The notes beneath the pieces were generated by a model, which did not search any database, was not told the origin of the DNA, and was given only the letters and a program-made list of their open reading frames with translations. From Sporosarcina sp. FSL W7-1349 (GTDB lineage: Bacteria > Bacillota > Bacilli > Bacillales_A > Planococcaceae), in the NCBI RefSeq assembly GCF_038003045.1, contig NZ_JBBOOK010000001.1, positions 2,356,001 through 2,420,000 on the forward strand: a stretch of DNA of 64,000 nt, given 5' to 3'. This document shows, piece by piece, positions 22,446 through 31,463 of this stretch (position 1 is its first letter; every line of letters starts with the position of its first letter). The position numbers were made by a program, and so were the translations under genes.

Positions 22446-23186
22446 TTAAAAGGCTAACACAAGAGCCACTCCGGCCCCGATGGCAAAGGAAGTGAGAAAG
22501 GCCTCGGCCCCTTTCGACAAACCTGACACGAAATGGCCGGCCATCAAATCGCGCACCGCATTTGTGATCAAAAGACCGGGAACGAGAGGCATGACAGACC
22601 CGATGATGATCGTATCCAATTCCGTTCCAATGCCTCCCGTGACAGCCACATAACTGATCAACCCGACAAACAGAGCGGCCACAAATTCGGCGAAGAACTT
22701 CACCCGTGTCCATTCCTGGATGAATGTCACGACAAGAAATCCGAAGCCCCCTGCGAAAATGGCAGTCGGAAGATCAGTCCACCGCCCGCCGAACATAAGG
22801 AGGAAACAGCCGCTTGCTACAGCGGCCGCAACGATTTGGAGCCAGATTGGGAACATGACATTCTCCCGTTCGATTTGTTTCAGGCGGGCATACGCCTCTT
22901 CCAGATTATATTCCCCAGCGGCCAGCTTGCGGGACACGTCATTGACAAGTGCAATCTTCTCCAAATCGGTCGATCGATGCTCAATCCGTATCAATTTCGT
23001 ATGATGTGGGCTGCCCGGGGAAAAAATGATCCCCGTCGGCGTCACAAAACTATGCGTGGCAGATAGTAACTGCGTTTGTGCCATCCGCGCCATCGTATCC
23101 TCCACCCGATACGTTTCCGCCCCCGCCTCCATCATGAGCCGGCCGGCCAGCAGGCAACAATCGATCGCCATTTCCTTGTCCCCCAC
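22446..23186 (-). CDS. threonine/serine exporter large subunit (ThrE N-terminal half)
   Basis: A 246-aa protein of the DUF1212/YjjP family. The soluble N-terminal half carries LAGRLMMEAGAETYRVEDTMARM and VTPTGIIFSP, the family signatures; the C-terminal half has about five membrane helices (VAAAVASGCFLLMFGG, GSVMPLVPGLLITNAVRDLM). The start is a GTG with an AAAGGAGG site; an ATG five codons later is possible. It forms a two-gene operon with the small subunit. Confidence 0.9.
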   Translation of the reverse strand: MGDKEMAIDCCLLAGRLMMEAGAETYRVEDTMARMAQTQLLSATHSFVTPTGIIFSPGSPHHTKLIRIEHRSTDLEKIALVNDVSRKLAAGEYNLEEAYARLKQIERENVMFPIWLQIVAAAVASGCFLLMFGGRWTDLPTAIFAGGFGFLVVTFIQEWTRVKFFAEFVAALFVGLISYVAVTGGIGTELDTIIIGSVMPLVPGLLITNAVRDLMAGHFVSGLSKGAEAFLTSFAIGAGVALVLAF

Positions 23187-23307
23187 CCCGTCCGCCTCCT
23201 TTTAAATTTATCTTAGCGAAGGCCAAAGGAAAATACAATGTATGGGAGAATAAAAGGCCTCTCCTGATACACATACTGTCGAGAAATAGGAAAAAAGGTG
23301 ATGGCGT

Positions 23308-23625
23308 ATCGTACAACAACATAGCGAACAGCTTGAGCAGCAGTTTCAGGCGGACAAGAAAATGATTTTGACAAAATTACAGTCTGCCTCCGACACGATT
23401 CAGCAGATGGATACCCTCTTTGATGCGTTTGCGGTCAAACAGGCGCAACAACAGTTGCAAATGGCTTCGCAACTGATCAACCAACTGCAAGGGGTTGTGG
23501 TAAGCGCCGCCCCTACCACGACGCAACATCAACTAGAACAGGTCCGGAAGCAAGTCGATTCGGCTGCGCAGACGTTGCAATTGATCGAAACCTTGAACAC
23601 AGGGAACCAAAGCTTCAAAAAATGA
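23308..23625 (+). CDS. small coiled-coil protein, possibly starting at ATC
   Basis: The product is a Gln-rich helical protein (QQQLQMASQLINQLQGVV, QLEQVRKQVDSAAQTLQLIETL). The first in-frame ATG is at 23362, but the ribosome site AAGGTG at 23295-23300 lies seven bases before an in-frame ATC at 23308. The 18 codons between (VQQHSEQLEQQFQADKK) continue the same Gln-rich helix. Either this is a rare ATC start or the gene begins at 23362 with no good site. It lies alone, with a strong terminator after it. Function unknown. Confidence 0.6.
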   Translation: MVQQHSEQLEQQFQADKKMILTKLQSASDTIQQMDTLFDAFAVKQAQQQLQMASQLINQLQGVVVSAAPTTTQHQLEQVRKQVDSAAQTLQLIETLNTGNQSFKK

Positions 23626-23654
23626 AAACCCGGGAGATGTTATCCCGGGTTTTC
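23624..23654. terminator. bidirectional terminator
   Basis: GAAAACCCGGGA and TCCCGGGTTTTC form a perfect 12-bp stem with a 7-base loop, serving the coiled-coil gene and the convergent molybdoenzyme operon. Confidence 0.85.
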
Positions 23655-24143
23655 ATCTGTTTTCTCCAGCTGATTTGTTCGTAAAACCGAGCGGACCGCG
23701 TCATAAATCTCTTGATATCCCGTGCATCTACAAAGATTCGGTCGCAGCCACTCTTTGATCAATTCATCGTCTGCCTCCGGATGTGTAGTGACCAAGGCAT
23801 GGCTGCTGACGACAAATCCCGGGGTACAATAGCCGCATTGAATGGCAAAGTGTTCGACAAACGCCTGGACCATGGGGGAATCCTTCAGCCCCTCGACTGT
23901 CGTTATATTCATCTGCCTTGCTTCTACAGCCAATAGCAGGCAGGAGTGCATCGGCTTTCCGTTCACCAATACATCACAGGCGCCGCAGTCCCCGTTTTCA
24001 CAGGCCATTTTCGTCCCTGTCAAACCAAGTTCAGATCGCAGGACATGCAGCAAGGTGTCCGCCGAACGGACTTTGACATGTTGGGTCCTTCCGTTGACCA
24101 GTAAAGGGATGACCGTGAAAAGGTCCCGATTGGAAAGTTTCAT
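23640..24143 (-). CDS. 2Fe-2S subunit of xanthine dehydrogenase-type molybdoenzyme
   Basis: A 167-aa protein with two iron-sulfur domains. The plant-ferredoxin-like part has CENGDCGACDVLVNGKPMHSC (residues about 48-68), and the C-terminal helical part has CGYC and CRC for the second cluster. It passes electrons from the molybdenum site to FAD. It is third in the operon after the Mo and FAD subunits, overlapping the latter. Its nearest named relatives are PucE/XdhC-type small subunits of purine hydroxylases and CoxS. Confidence 0.93.
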   Translation of the reverse strand: MKLSNRDLFTVIPLLVNGRTQHVKVRSADTLLHVLRSELGLTGTKMACENGDCGACDVLVNGKPMHSCLLLAVEARQMNITTVEGLKDSPMVQAFVEHFAIQCGYCTPGFVVSSHALVTTHPEADDELIKEWLRPNLCRCTGYQEIYDAVRSVLRTNQLEKTDENPG

Positions 24144-24970
24144 AAGCTGGCCTCCAGACGTTGGATTGTTTCTGTCAATAAAGTGGATAGCGTATACTCC
24201 CGGTATTCTTCCGATGCAAGAAAATCATCCATCACCTGCACCGGCAGTTTTGCTATCGCTTTTTGAACCCTTTCACTGACGGAAAGAGAAGATTCATTCA
24301 GAATGCCTTCAATAACAGAGGAGCGGAACGGAAGATTACTGACGCCGCTGAAGGCAATCCGGATCCTTCCCGTAGCGACAAGTGCCGCCAAGCTGACAAT
24401 CGGATATCCGATAACGGACGTCCGTGTCCGTTTCAAGCTGAGATAAGGCTCTTGGATATATGCCAAGGGCACTTTAATTTGTGTCAGGAACCCTCCTGCA
24501 GGGAGGTCTGTTTTCACAAGTGACTCGACCGGCAGGATATCCTTCTCTTTCGGACCAGCCGTGACAGCCAACGCATCCGTGACGAGTAACGGCAGCATGG
24601 CTTCCCGATAAGGGAGACGACTCAACAAGTTTCCTCCGACCGTAATTTTATTATTGGACGTATGGTCCGCAATTTTCTTCACCGTCTCCCCCGCTAACGG
24701 AAATAGGTCGGAATCCGCCAAGTCGTTCAACGTCACGGCGGATCCGATCACCAATTGATCCTCCTCAACGGCGAGAGTGTTGCATTCAGGGATGCCTTTT
24801 AGATCGATGACGACATCCATTGTCAGTTTGCCGCCACGCGCGAATGTGATCACTTCCGTGCCTCCCGAATAAAAGATCACTTTCTTCCCCAATTTCCATT
24901 CCGCTTCATACAAGTCAAGCGCCTCTTCAATCGTTTCCGGTCTAAAATATTCGAAATTGAAAGGGATCAT
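24140..24970 (-). CDS. FAD-binding subunit of xanthine dehydrogenase-type molybdoenzyme
   Basis: A 276-aa FAD-domain protein of the CoxM/PucC kind. The flavin site motif GGTEVITFARGG (about residue 30) and GGNLLSRLPYREAMLP (about 100) are present, followed by a CO-dehydrogenase-flavoprotein C-terminal domain. The start MIPFNFEYFRP follows an AAGGGGG site, and its ATG overlaps the stop of the molybdenum subunit. An upstream Met nine codons earlier is less likely. Confidence 0.93.
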   Translation of the reverse strand: MIPFNFEYFRPETIEEALDLYEAEWKLGKKVIFYSGGTEVITFARGGKLTMDVVIDLKGIPECNTLAVEEDQLVIGSAVTLNDLADSDLFPLAGETVKKIADHTSNNKITVGGNLLSRLPYREAMLPLLVTDALAVTAGPKEKDILPVESLVKTDLPAGGFLTQIKVPLAYIQEPYLSLKRTRTSVIGYPIVSLAALVATGRIRIAFSGVSNLPFRSSVIEGILNESSLSVSERVQKAIAKLPVQVMDDFLASEEYREYTLSTLLTETIQRLEASL

Positions 24971-27309
24971 TGCCCAGCCCCCTTCCTTAACCGCCAAAGC
25001 GTTTCCGGAGTAAGCGGCAATTCATCCACTTCTATACCGATGGCAAACGACAGACTGTTCGATAAGGCGCCCGCCGCCCCGATGACCCCATACTCACCGA
25101 TTCCCCGTGCTCCATATGGACCTTCAGCGGATGGCGTTTCTACAAATTCCACTATATATTCTTCCGGTTGCTCCCCGAATCGCGTCATCTGATACGTCCG
25201 CATATCGGGGTTTTGCGGAATGCCGGCATCATTATATAGGAATGCCTCTCCTTTTGCGATGCTCAGTCCCAAGAAAATGCCGCCCCGCATTTGCTGCTGT
25301 GCGGTCATCGGGTTGATGATCGTCCCGCCGTCCATCACAGTGACGGCTTTCAGGATGCGGTAATCGTTTGTCATTTCATCAAATTCCACTTCCACCGCCT
25401 GCGCGCCGACAGACCACCAAGGGCCGGGATCCCCAAAGCCAGTTTCCTTATCCATTGGAGTCAAATGCCGCTGCACATGATTGCCGACACCGACGATCTG
25501 TCCGCCGACTGTATGACCATTTGGATATTTGTATCCTAATGCAATGGTTTTTATCTCAATTCCGATTTCTGGAACGGCGGTAACGAAGACACGGTTACCG
25601 CCAACGGACAGCTCATCTGCTGCACATTGAAGCGCGATGGCTGCATTCTTTTTCAATTGGCGGATCGCATCGTCAGCAGCGGCCAGCACTGCCCTCCCGG
25701 CCAAATAAGTCGTACTGCTCGCAACAGTCCGCCATTGATGGGGGTTGTGCTGGGTGTTCACATCCATCGTGACGTGAATGTCCGCCAGATTCATCTGCAA
25801 CCGCTCCGCAGCGATTTGCGCCAAAATGGTTTTCGTCCCTTGTCCCAATTCAACGGCCGCACAGCTTAGGTTGACGGTGCCATCCGGTTCGAATGTTAGA
25901 ATGGCTCCAGCCTGTGCATTCGTTGACGTTGTGGACGTCTTCCAAAACAGAGCCACACCTTTGGAACGTTTCACCGTCTCCGACACAGTCACTGGTTCAG
26001 GGCCTGAATATCCGATCAACTCTTTTGCTCTTGTCAGGCATTTCACCGTATCGCCGACCTTGTTTTCATTGAGCACGGATTGGGTCGGTGTGGAGTGTCC
26101 CGGACGGATGGCGTTCATCAGACGAAATTCGACGGGATCGATGGATAGCTGTTTGGCAAACCGGTCCATCGTCCGTTCAATGGCAAAAGTGAGTTCGGGA
26201 TGGCCATATCCTCGAAAAGACGTGGCAAACGTGTGATTCGTGTACATGCAATAGGAATCGCACCAGACATTCGGAATATGATAAGGACCGGTACAATCAA
26301 GAGCCGCCGCACGGGTGATCCCTGCCGCCTGGTCGGAATAGGCGCCCGCCTCGACGAGGAAGGTATACTGTCCAGCGATCAGCTTCCCTTCCGCATCCAC
26401 ACCTAGCTTTACCGTTGCATCAAATCCGATATGGGTGGGTGCCGTTATCATGTCCTGTTCACGCGTAAAACGGAGACGGACCAATTTGCCTCCGACCGCA
26501 CGCGAAGCCAGATACGCCAACGGCTCCAACTGAACGGTCCCTTTTCCTCCAAATGCCCCGCCCAGCAACGGGATATGTACGATGACTTTACCGACTGGAA
26601 GATTGAAAAATTGATTAAACACCTTTTTGATGGTGTACGGCGATTGGCTTGTCGAATGAACGATGACCCTGCCGTCCGGATTGATTTCCACCGTAGCCGC
26701 ACGCGTTTCCATTGCCAAATGATCGGAAAGGTTGAATCGGTAGTTTGCCGTGATTGTCTCCTTGCAAGTCGCCCAGGCAGCACCGAAATTTCCTTTTCGG
26801 ATTTTGATATGACTGGCAATGTTCGTCCCTGGAACCGGATAGACATTATCAATGATTTTTTGGTAGTCTCCCAATTGTTCATGGAGCAGAGGGGCATCTT
26901 TCTCGAAAGCCTGTTGGACCGAATTAACGACAGGCAATGTTTCATACTCCACTTCGATTTTCTCCGCTGCCGCTTTCGCTTGGTATTCCTCGTCGGCGAT
27001 GATAATGGCTATCGGTTCGCCATAATAACGGACCTTTTGGTGTGCAATCGGAGGCCGATCCGCTAAAATAGGCCCGATCGGGAACGGGAACATATCTCCC
27101 GTCACAATCGCTTGGACGCCAGGCACTTTCCATGCCTCTGCAACTTCTATTGAAATGATCGAAGCATGTGCTTCGGTACTTGTAGCTACATAGGCATGCA
27201 GCATGCCTGGAATTTCGGAATCGCTAAGGTATTTTAAAGTTCCTGTCGATTTTTCAGCAGCATCGATCCGTTGTGCTCCTGTTCCGACGACTTTGTTATA
27301 ACCGTTCAC
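24967..27309 (-). CDS. molybdopterin-binding subunit of xanthine dehydrogenase-type enzyme
   Basis: A 780-aa large subunit with the CoxL/PucD fold. The molybdopterin loop GGAFGGKG, the substrate loop FRGYGHPE and the catalytic Glu in GARGIGEYGV near the C-terminus are present. The FRGYGHPE loop is not the CO-dehydrogenase AYRCSFR loop, so purine or heterocycle hydroxylation is more likely than CO oxidation. The start is a GTG (VNGYNKVVGTGAQRID) after AAAGGAGAG; the ATG 14 codons upstream lacks a site. It heads the three-gene operon. Confidence 0.93.
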   Translation of the reverse strand: MNGYNKVVGTGAQRIDAAEKSTGTLKYLSDSEIPGMLHAYVATSTEAHASIISIEVAEAWKVPGVQAIVTGDMFPFPIGPILADRPPIAHQKVRYYGEPIAIIIADEEYQAKAAAEKIEVEYETLPVVNSVQQAFEKDAPLLHEQLGDYQKIIDNVYPVPGTNIASHIKIRKGNFGAAWATCKETITANYRFNLSDHLAMETRAATVEINPDGRVIVHSTSQSPYTIKKVFNQFFNLPVGKVIVHIPLLGGAFGGKGTVQLEPLAYLASRAVGGKLVRLRFTREQDMITAPTHIGFDATVKLGVDAEGKLIAGQYTFLVEAGAYSDQAAGITRAAALDCTGPYHIPNVWCDSYCMYTNHTFATSFRGYGHPELTFAIERTMDRFAKQLSIDPVEFRLMNAIRPGHSTPTQSVLNENKVGDTVKCLTRAKELIGYSGPEPVTVSETVKRSKGVALFWKTSTTSTNAQAGAILTFEPDGTVNLSCAAVELGQGTKTILAQIAAERLQMNLADIHVTMDVNTQHNPHQWRTVASSTTYLAGRAVLAAADDAIRQLKKNAAIALQCAADELSVGGNRVFVTAVPEIGIEIKTIALGYKYPNGHTVGGQIVGVGNHVQRHLTPMDKETGFGDPGPWWSVGAQAVEVEFDEMTNDYRILKAVTVMDGGTIINPMTAQQQMRGGIFLGLSIAKGEAFLYNDAGIPQNPDMRTYQMTRFGEQPEEYIVEFVETPSAEGPYGARGIGEYGVIGAAGALSNSLSFAIGIEVDELPLTPETLWRLRKGAGQ

Positions 27310-27422
27310 CCGGCTCTCTCCTTTTCTTCTTTCTGGAAACAGGATAGCCAAACGCCGGTCATTTTATAAGAGAGGGAATAAAGGCCGGCCGATTGGATAC
27401 AACTGATAACGGAGGTGATCCT

Positions 27423-28409
27423 ATGAATCAAATGGAAGAGATGCTTCAAAAGGTATTGTCCACAGGGCAAGGGGCGATTGCATGCACCATCGTCCATGTC
27501 GACGGATCGGCATATCGGAAAGAAGGCGCCTGGATGTTCCTGCTGGAGGATGGAACACAACTCGGCATGATAGGCGGCGGCTGTTTAGAGAACGATCTCC
27601 GGATCCGGGCGCAGGAGCTGTTCGGCACAGGAACGGCAATGGAAGTCATTTATGATTTACGGGCCGAAGACGATCTCGGCTGGGGGCGGGGCATCGGTTG
27701 CAACGGTGTCATTACCGTGCTAATCCGGGATGTGGACAAAGGATTTCGAGAGGCTTTACTAAATGTGCATGAGGAATTTCAACAAGGCCGGCCTGTTCAT
27801 TACATACAAGAATTAAAGGAAGGGTACCCGTTCGTCTTCGAGACGACAAAGACGATTGGCAAAATGCCGCTTCGTCCGTTCGTATGCGCGGCAGGCAGCA
27901 TGAGTGACGAGAAAGGGAGAAGATATGAGCAATGGCTATGGCCACGTCCGAATCTCTATTTGATCGGAGGAGGTTCAGATGCGCGCCCGTTGGCATCCAT
28001 GGCGCAAACAGTGGGGTATGCGGTCCATTTATTAGATTGGCGGGAGGCCCTTTGTCATGAAGGTTTTTTCCCGAACGCTGCGTCCATCCAGATCGGCAAT
28101 GTAGAGCAGATGGTCAAAGACACCCGCTTCACCCCCTATGATTCAGTCGTCATAATGACCCATCACTTTACATTGGACCAGGCACTCTTGCAATTCTTCG
28201 CAAAGCAAGAATTGCTCTACCTCGGCCTTTTGGGATCAAAACAACGGACCTCCCGTTTGACGAAAGGGATAAGCCTGACCCATCTCCAATCCCCTATCGG
28301 CCTGTCGATCGGGGCGGAGGGACCCGAAGAAATTGCAGTCAGCATTTTAGCGGAAGTGATAGCCGTGCGAAACGGGGTAGCTGCATGTCCATCGCTTGCC
28401 TCTATCTAG
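27423..28409 (+). CDS. XdhC/CoxI-family molybdenum cofactor maturation protein
   Basis: A 328-aa XdhC protein: N-terminal domain with GSAYRKEGAWMFLLEDG and GGGCLENDLRIRAQELF, and a C-terminal Rossmann domain starting LIGGGSDARPLASMA. XdhC binds and sulfurates molybdenum cofactor before inserting it into the hydroxylase encoded divergently. The start MNQMEEM is preceded by GGAGGTG. The gap to the enzyme operon is 113 bases and must hold both promoters. It overlaps the MobA-like gene by 25 bases. Confidence 0.93.
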   Translation: MNQMEEMLQKVLSTGQGAIACTIVHVDGSAYRKEGAWMFLLEDGTQLGMIGGGCLENDLRIRAQELFGTGTAMEVIYDLRAEDDLGWGRGIGCNGVITVLIRDVDKGFREALLNVHEEFQQGRPVHYIQELKEGYPFVFETTKTIGKMPLRPFVCAAGSMSDEKGRRYEQWLWPRPNLYLIGGGSDARPLASMAQTVGYAVHLLDWREALCHEGFFPNAASIQIGNVEQMVKDTRFTPYDSVVIMTHHFTLDQALLQFFAKQELLYLGLLGSKQRTSRLTKGISLTHLQSPIGLSIGAEGPEEIAVSILAEVIAVRNGVAACPSLASI

Positions 28410-28996
28410 CCGCTGGGCAAAGCAGACGAATGGGGACGGATAAATTGGCGCTGCCATTTCATGGACAATCCTTTGGCAGCCAAGCTTTATCGGCAGCCCT
28501 TCAATCTCGTGTGAAAAAAGTTTTCTTGCTGACGAAGGAAAATGACTCCTTGGCTTGGGTTCCAGAGGAATTGATTGCCGACAACAAGTGCGTCCATGTT
28601 CCGGTACCACTTACCGCAGAAGGTCAATCGGCGACGTTGCGCATCGGGGTCTCCTATGCCATCAGACATCAAGCTTCCGCACTTATCATCCTGTTAGCGG
28701 ATCAGCCATTCGTGAAATCTGATTTTATCGACGAACTCTGTTCACAGTACGAACGGAATCCGAACCTATGTTACGTAGCGGCAACGGGGGAAGGAATACC
28801 AAAACCGCCTATTCTATTCTCTGACAGACTGTTTTCAAGTCTGTTGGATCTGACGGGAGATAAAGGGGCAAGGGACATTTTACGGGATGGTTCCTTACAC
28901 GGGCTGCATTTGCCCGCCCCCGACCCGCTGCTGTTTGCAGACGCAGATACGATGGAGGCCTATAATCGATTGAAACAGATGAAAAAAAAGGTCTGA
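28385..28996 (+). CDS. MobA-like molybdenum cofactor nucleotidyltransferase
   Basis: A 203-aa NTP-transferase with LAAGQSRRMGTDKLALPF at the N-terminus, the GxxxRMG...K nucleotide motif, and LLADQPFVKSDFI in the middle. It resembles PucB/MocA, which converts molybdopterin cofactor to the cytosine dinucleotide form used by this enzyme class. It overlaps the XdhC gene, so the two maturation factors are made together. Confidence 0.9.
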   Translation: MSIACLYLAAGQSRRMGTDKLALPFHGQSFGSQALSAALQSRVKKVFLLTKENDSLAWVPEELIADNKCVHVPVPLTAEGQSATLRIGVSYAIRHQASALIILLADQPFVKSDFIDELCSQYERNPNLCYVAATGEGIPKPPILFSDRLFSSLLDLTGDKGARDILRDGSLHGLHLPAPDPLLFADADTMEAYNRLKQMKKKV

Positions 28997-29061
28997 GACT
29001 GTTTTTATTTCCCGCTCGACGCTGCGACTTTTACCGGGGTATGGCAGTTTCTCCTCATATG

Positions 29062-29088
29062 AAAAAGCCGTCCGATTTGCCGGACGGC
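29062..29088 (-). terminator. intrinsic terminator after beta-propeller gene
   Basis: On the minus strand GCCGTCCGG and the matching CGGACGGC form the stem, followed by five Ts. It lies eight bases after the stop codon of the 724-aa gene. Confidence 0.8.
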
Positions 29089-29095
29089 CCCCTCT

Positions 29096-31270
29096 TCATT
29101 GCAATTGCAACGTATTTTCCTTTTTCATTGAATCCAAGCCGTATTGAGTAATTTCCTTCATGGAAATGGTGTACAGTTTATCACCGCTATACAATATGCG
29201 CTGGATTTCTTTTTCCCAATCGACGTATTGCTCTCCCGGTTGTTTCCCTTCCAATAAATCGCCTTTTAACACAATCCCTTTTTCCGGTGTGATTTCATAA
29301 ATGAGCGCACCTGCCCCGAGGAAGTCCACATCCCAGAATTCCTTGTTTCGCTCGCGTTCCTCGTAGAGGACGGCCGGGAACCCGTACAAATTCCGTTGCG
29401 TGTGCTGGAATAATGATTTATGGTCATGCTGGATCGGGGAGTAACTTCCCCGTCCCCCGATAATTTCGGTATCCTTCTCTTTCGGATTGGCGAAGTCCGA
29501 TACATCGAATAGGGAAATCTTCATCCCTTCCGTTAGAATAATCGGTTCGCCGCCTTGCGGATTTTTCTTTGCCGTCGTTTCATAGCCGAACCCGATGAGA
29601 TGGTTTTCGTCCAGCGGATGCAAATAATTGCTGAATCCCGGAATCTTCAGCTCGCCGAGCACTTTCGGTGCAGCCGGATCGGCGACATCGATAACAAAGA
29701 GCGGGTCCGTTTCCCGGAAAGTCACCATATACGCCTTCTCCCCCATGAAACGGGCGGAATAAATGCGCTCCCCTTTTGCTAGCCCTTCGACCGACCCGAC
29801 CTGCTTCATGTTTTCATCTAAGATGAATAGATGATTTTTGGAAGGGTTCTTTTCATCCCATTGATTCCCCTCCGTCGTGACGGCCCGGAAATGGCCGTTA
29901 TGTTCATCCATCGAGAACTGGTTCAGCAGTGTCCCTTTCAACGTAGCGGAGCTTTGGAATGCGACATTTATTCCGTCCAGCGCAAACTTGAACACCTCAC
30001 TGTTGGCACTGCTAGGGTTCCATATCATCGACCGCGCCTGCCCGCCAGCCGACGAACTCGCCTCATAGATGGTGGCAGTCAAATACAGATTTTCTTTGGA
30101 CATATACAGTTGTTCACTGCTGCCGAGATACCCTTTCGTCACAAGTTCACTTTTTGCAGGCGATGAAAGATCGACAGCCGTGATAACGGAGTACTTTGGC
30201 TCAACAGCTCCTGGCAAGATGGAAATGTCCTGATACTCCAATAATTTCGGGGTATCGTCTTCCATCGAATCCAATACGGCCGGGCGAAGATCCTCCTCTT
30301 GCCACTTTTCCATGATCCAATAGAACGGTTGAATATTCGTGACGAAATAGAGCATATCCCCCGTTTTCCGGGCACCGTTCAAATAACCTTCCGCCCCGAT
30401 TTCCCGGATCAGCTTCGGCTGTTCCGGTTTGGCTACGTCATAAATCCGGACAACTGTCATTTCATTCGCCGGCATGATCATGTCCGCCGCCTGCCTATTA
30501 GACACTCCTTGGTCAGGTGACATTTTCGAGCCAAGAACAATGAGCAGATCTTTATGCAAGAACAAGCTACCCGGATAGAAACTTTCATCCTCTTTCAACT
30601 CAAGGACTTTCAGGAGTTCTTTCGGATTCCGAATATCCGAAATCGTCACACCCGTATTTCCCATGATAGAGTAAATGTATTCCCCATCCGTCTTCACGGT
30701 ATCTGCCTCATCAACTCCGGCGACTTGGTTATTCGTGGTCGAATGATCCGCACTGCCGGACTGCGCTTCTGCTTTGTCATTTGCACTTTCCATAGTTGCC
30801 GATTCCTGACGCAGCGCTTTCCTCTCGCTTTCCATCATGCTTTTCGCCCGATCAAAATACGCTTTCAGTTCTTTTTCTGATGAAACAGAAGTGATCGTTT
30901 CATGGACCGTGAAATCGATTTTATCCGACCGCAGAGATTTGAACCGTTTCCCTTTCACGGCCTCTTTCTTAATATGCAACGTATACGCGCCCGGTTTCAG
31001 TCCGTTGACATGAACGGTATGCCCTTCATTTTCAAGACGGATGTCCGCCTCCACCCGATTGCCCTCCTGATCGGTAATATAAAGATCACCGGATCGCTCG
31101 GCTTTCTGATTTAGCGGAGCCGAGAAACCTGCCTGCCAGCCTTTCTCGGTCAGTGCGATTCCTGAAGCCGTTACTGTCACTCTTTGAATAGATAAAGCAA
31201 ATGCCAATGCCAAGAAGGCGATGGCTACCCCGGAAGCAATCCAAATTACTGGTTTTCTCAAGTGGACCAA
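29096..31270 (-). CDS. membrane-anchored beta-propeller domain protein
   Basis: A 724-aa protein with one N-terminal membrane helix (VIWIASGVAIAFLALAFAL), an Ig-like SbsA-type domain (residues 35-125: GFSAPLNQKAERSGDLYITDQEG), a low-complexity linker and a C-terminal beta-propeller of the Beta_propel family (PF09826; VVGVDEADTVKTDGEYIYSI is a typical entry motif). It should be anchored outside the cytoplasmic membrane. The role of this family is not known; adhesion or envelope sensing have been suggested by the fold. Monocistronic. Confidence 0.88.
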   Translation of the reverse strand: MVHLRKPVIWIASGVAIAFLALAFALSIQRVTVTASGIALTEKGWQAGFSAPLNQKAERSGDLYITDQEGNRVEADIRLENEGHTVHVNGLKPGAYTLHIKKEAVKGKRFKSLRSDKIDFTVHETITSVSSEKELKAYFDRAKSMMESERKALRQESATMESANDKAEAQSGSADHSTTNNQVAGVDEADTVKTDGEYIYSIMGNTGVTISDIRNPKELLKVLELKEDESFYPGSLFLHKDLLIVLGSKMSPDQGVSNRQAADMIMPANEMTVVRIYDVAKPEQPKLIREIGAEGYLNGARKTGDMLYFVTNIQPFYWIMEKWQEEDLRPAVLDSMEDDTPKLLEYQDISILPGAVEPKYSVITAVDLSSPAKSELVTKGYLGSSEQLYMSKENLYLTATIYEASSSAGGQARSMIWNPSSANSEVFKFALDGINVAFQSSATLKGTLLNQFSMDEHNGHFRAVTTEGNQWDEKNPSKNHLFILDENMKQVGSVEGLAKGERIYSARFMGEKAYMVTFRETDPLFVIDVADPAAPKVLGELKIPGFSNYLHPLDENHLIGFGYETTAKKNPQGGEPIILTEGMKISLFDVSDFANPKEKDTEIIGGRGSYSPIQHDHKSLFQHTQRNLYGFPAVLYEERERNKEFWDVDFLGAGALIYEITPEKGIVLKGDLLEGKQPGEQYVDWEKEIQRILYSGDKLYTISMKEITQYGLDSMKKENTLQLQ

Positions 31271-31463
31271 CCCTTTCCATTTTCTTTGTTATTCCATTAG
31301 ACTCCTGACAGGTAATTTCGTTTCAATTAATTTCAGAATATACTTGGAACGAGTGCGTTCATAATTTATTCAATTCCGGGAAAGCTGAATAGAGCGTTTT
31401 ATAGCTACTTCGTTTTGGGTACTGGAACTATACATACATGTTCATCGGAAAGGATGAATCCGT

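Noticed and set aside
24967..27309. CO dehydrogenase large subunit
   Set aside because: The CO-specific AYRCSFR loop is absent; the loop reads FRGYGHPE, so a purine or heterocycle hydroxylase is more likely.
31271..31463. Regulatory element upstream of the SLC13 permease gene
   Set aside because: I found no convincing promoter pair, palindrome or structured RNA in this 193-base gap.
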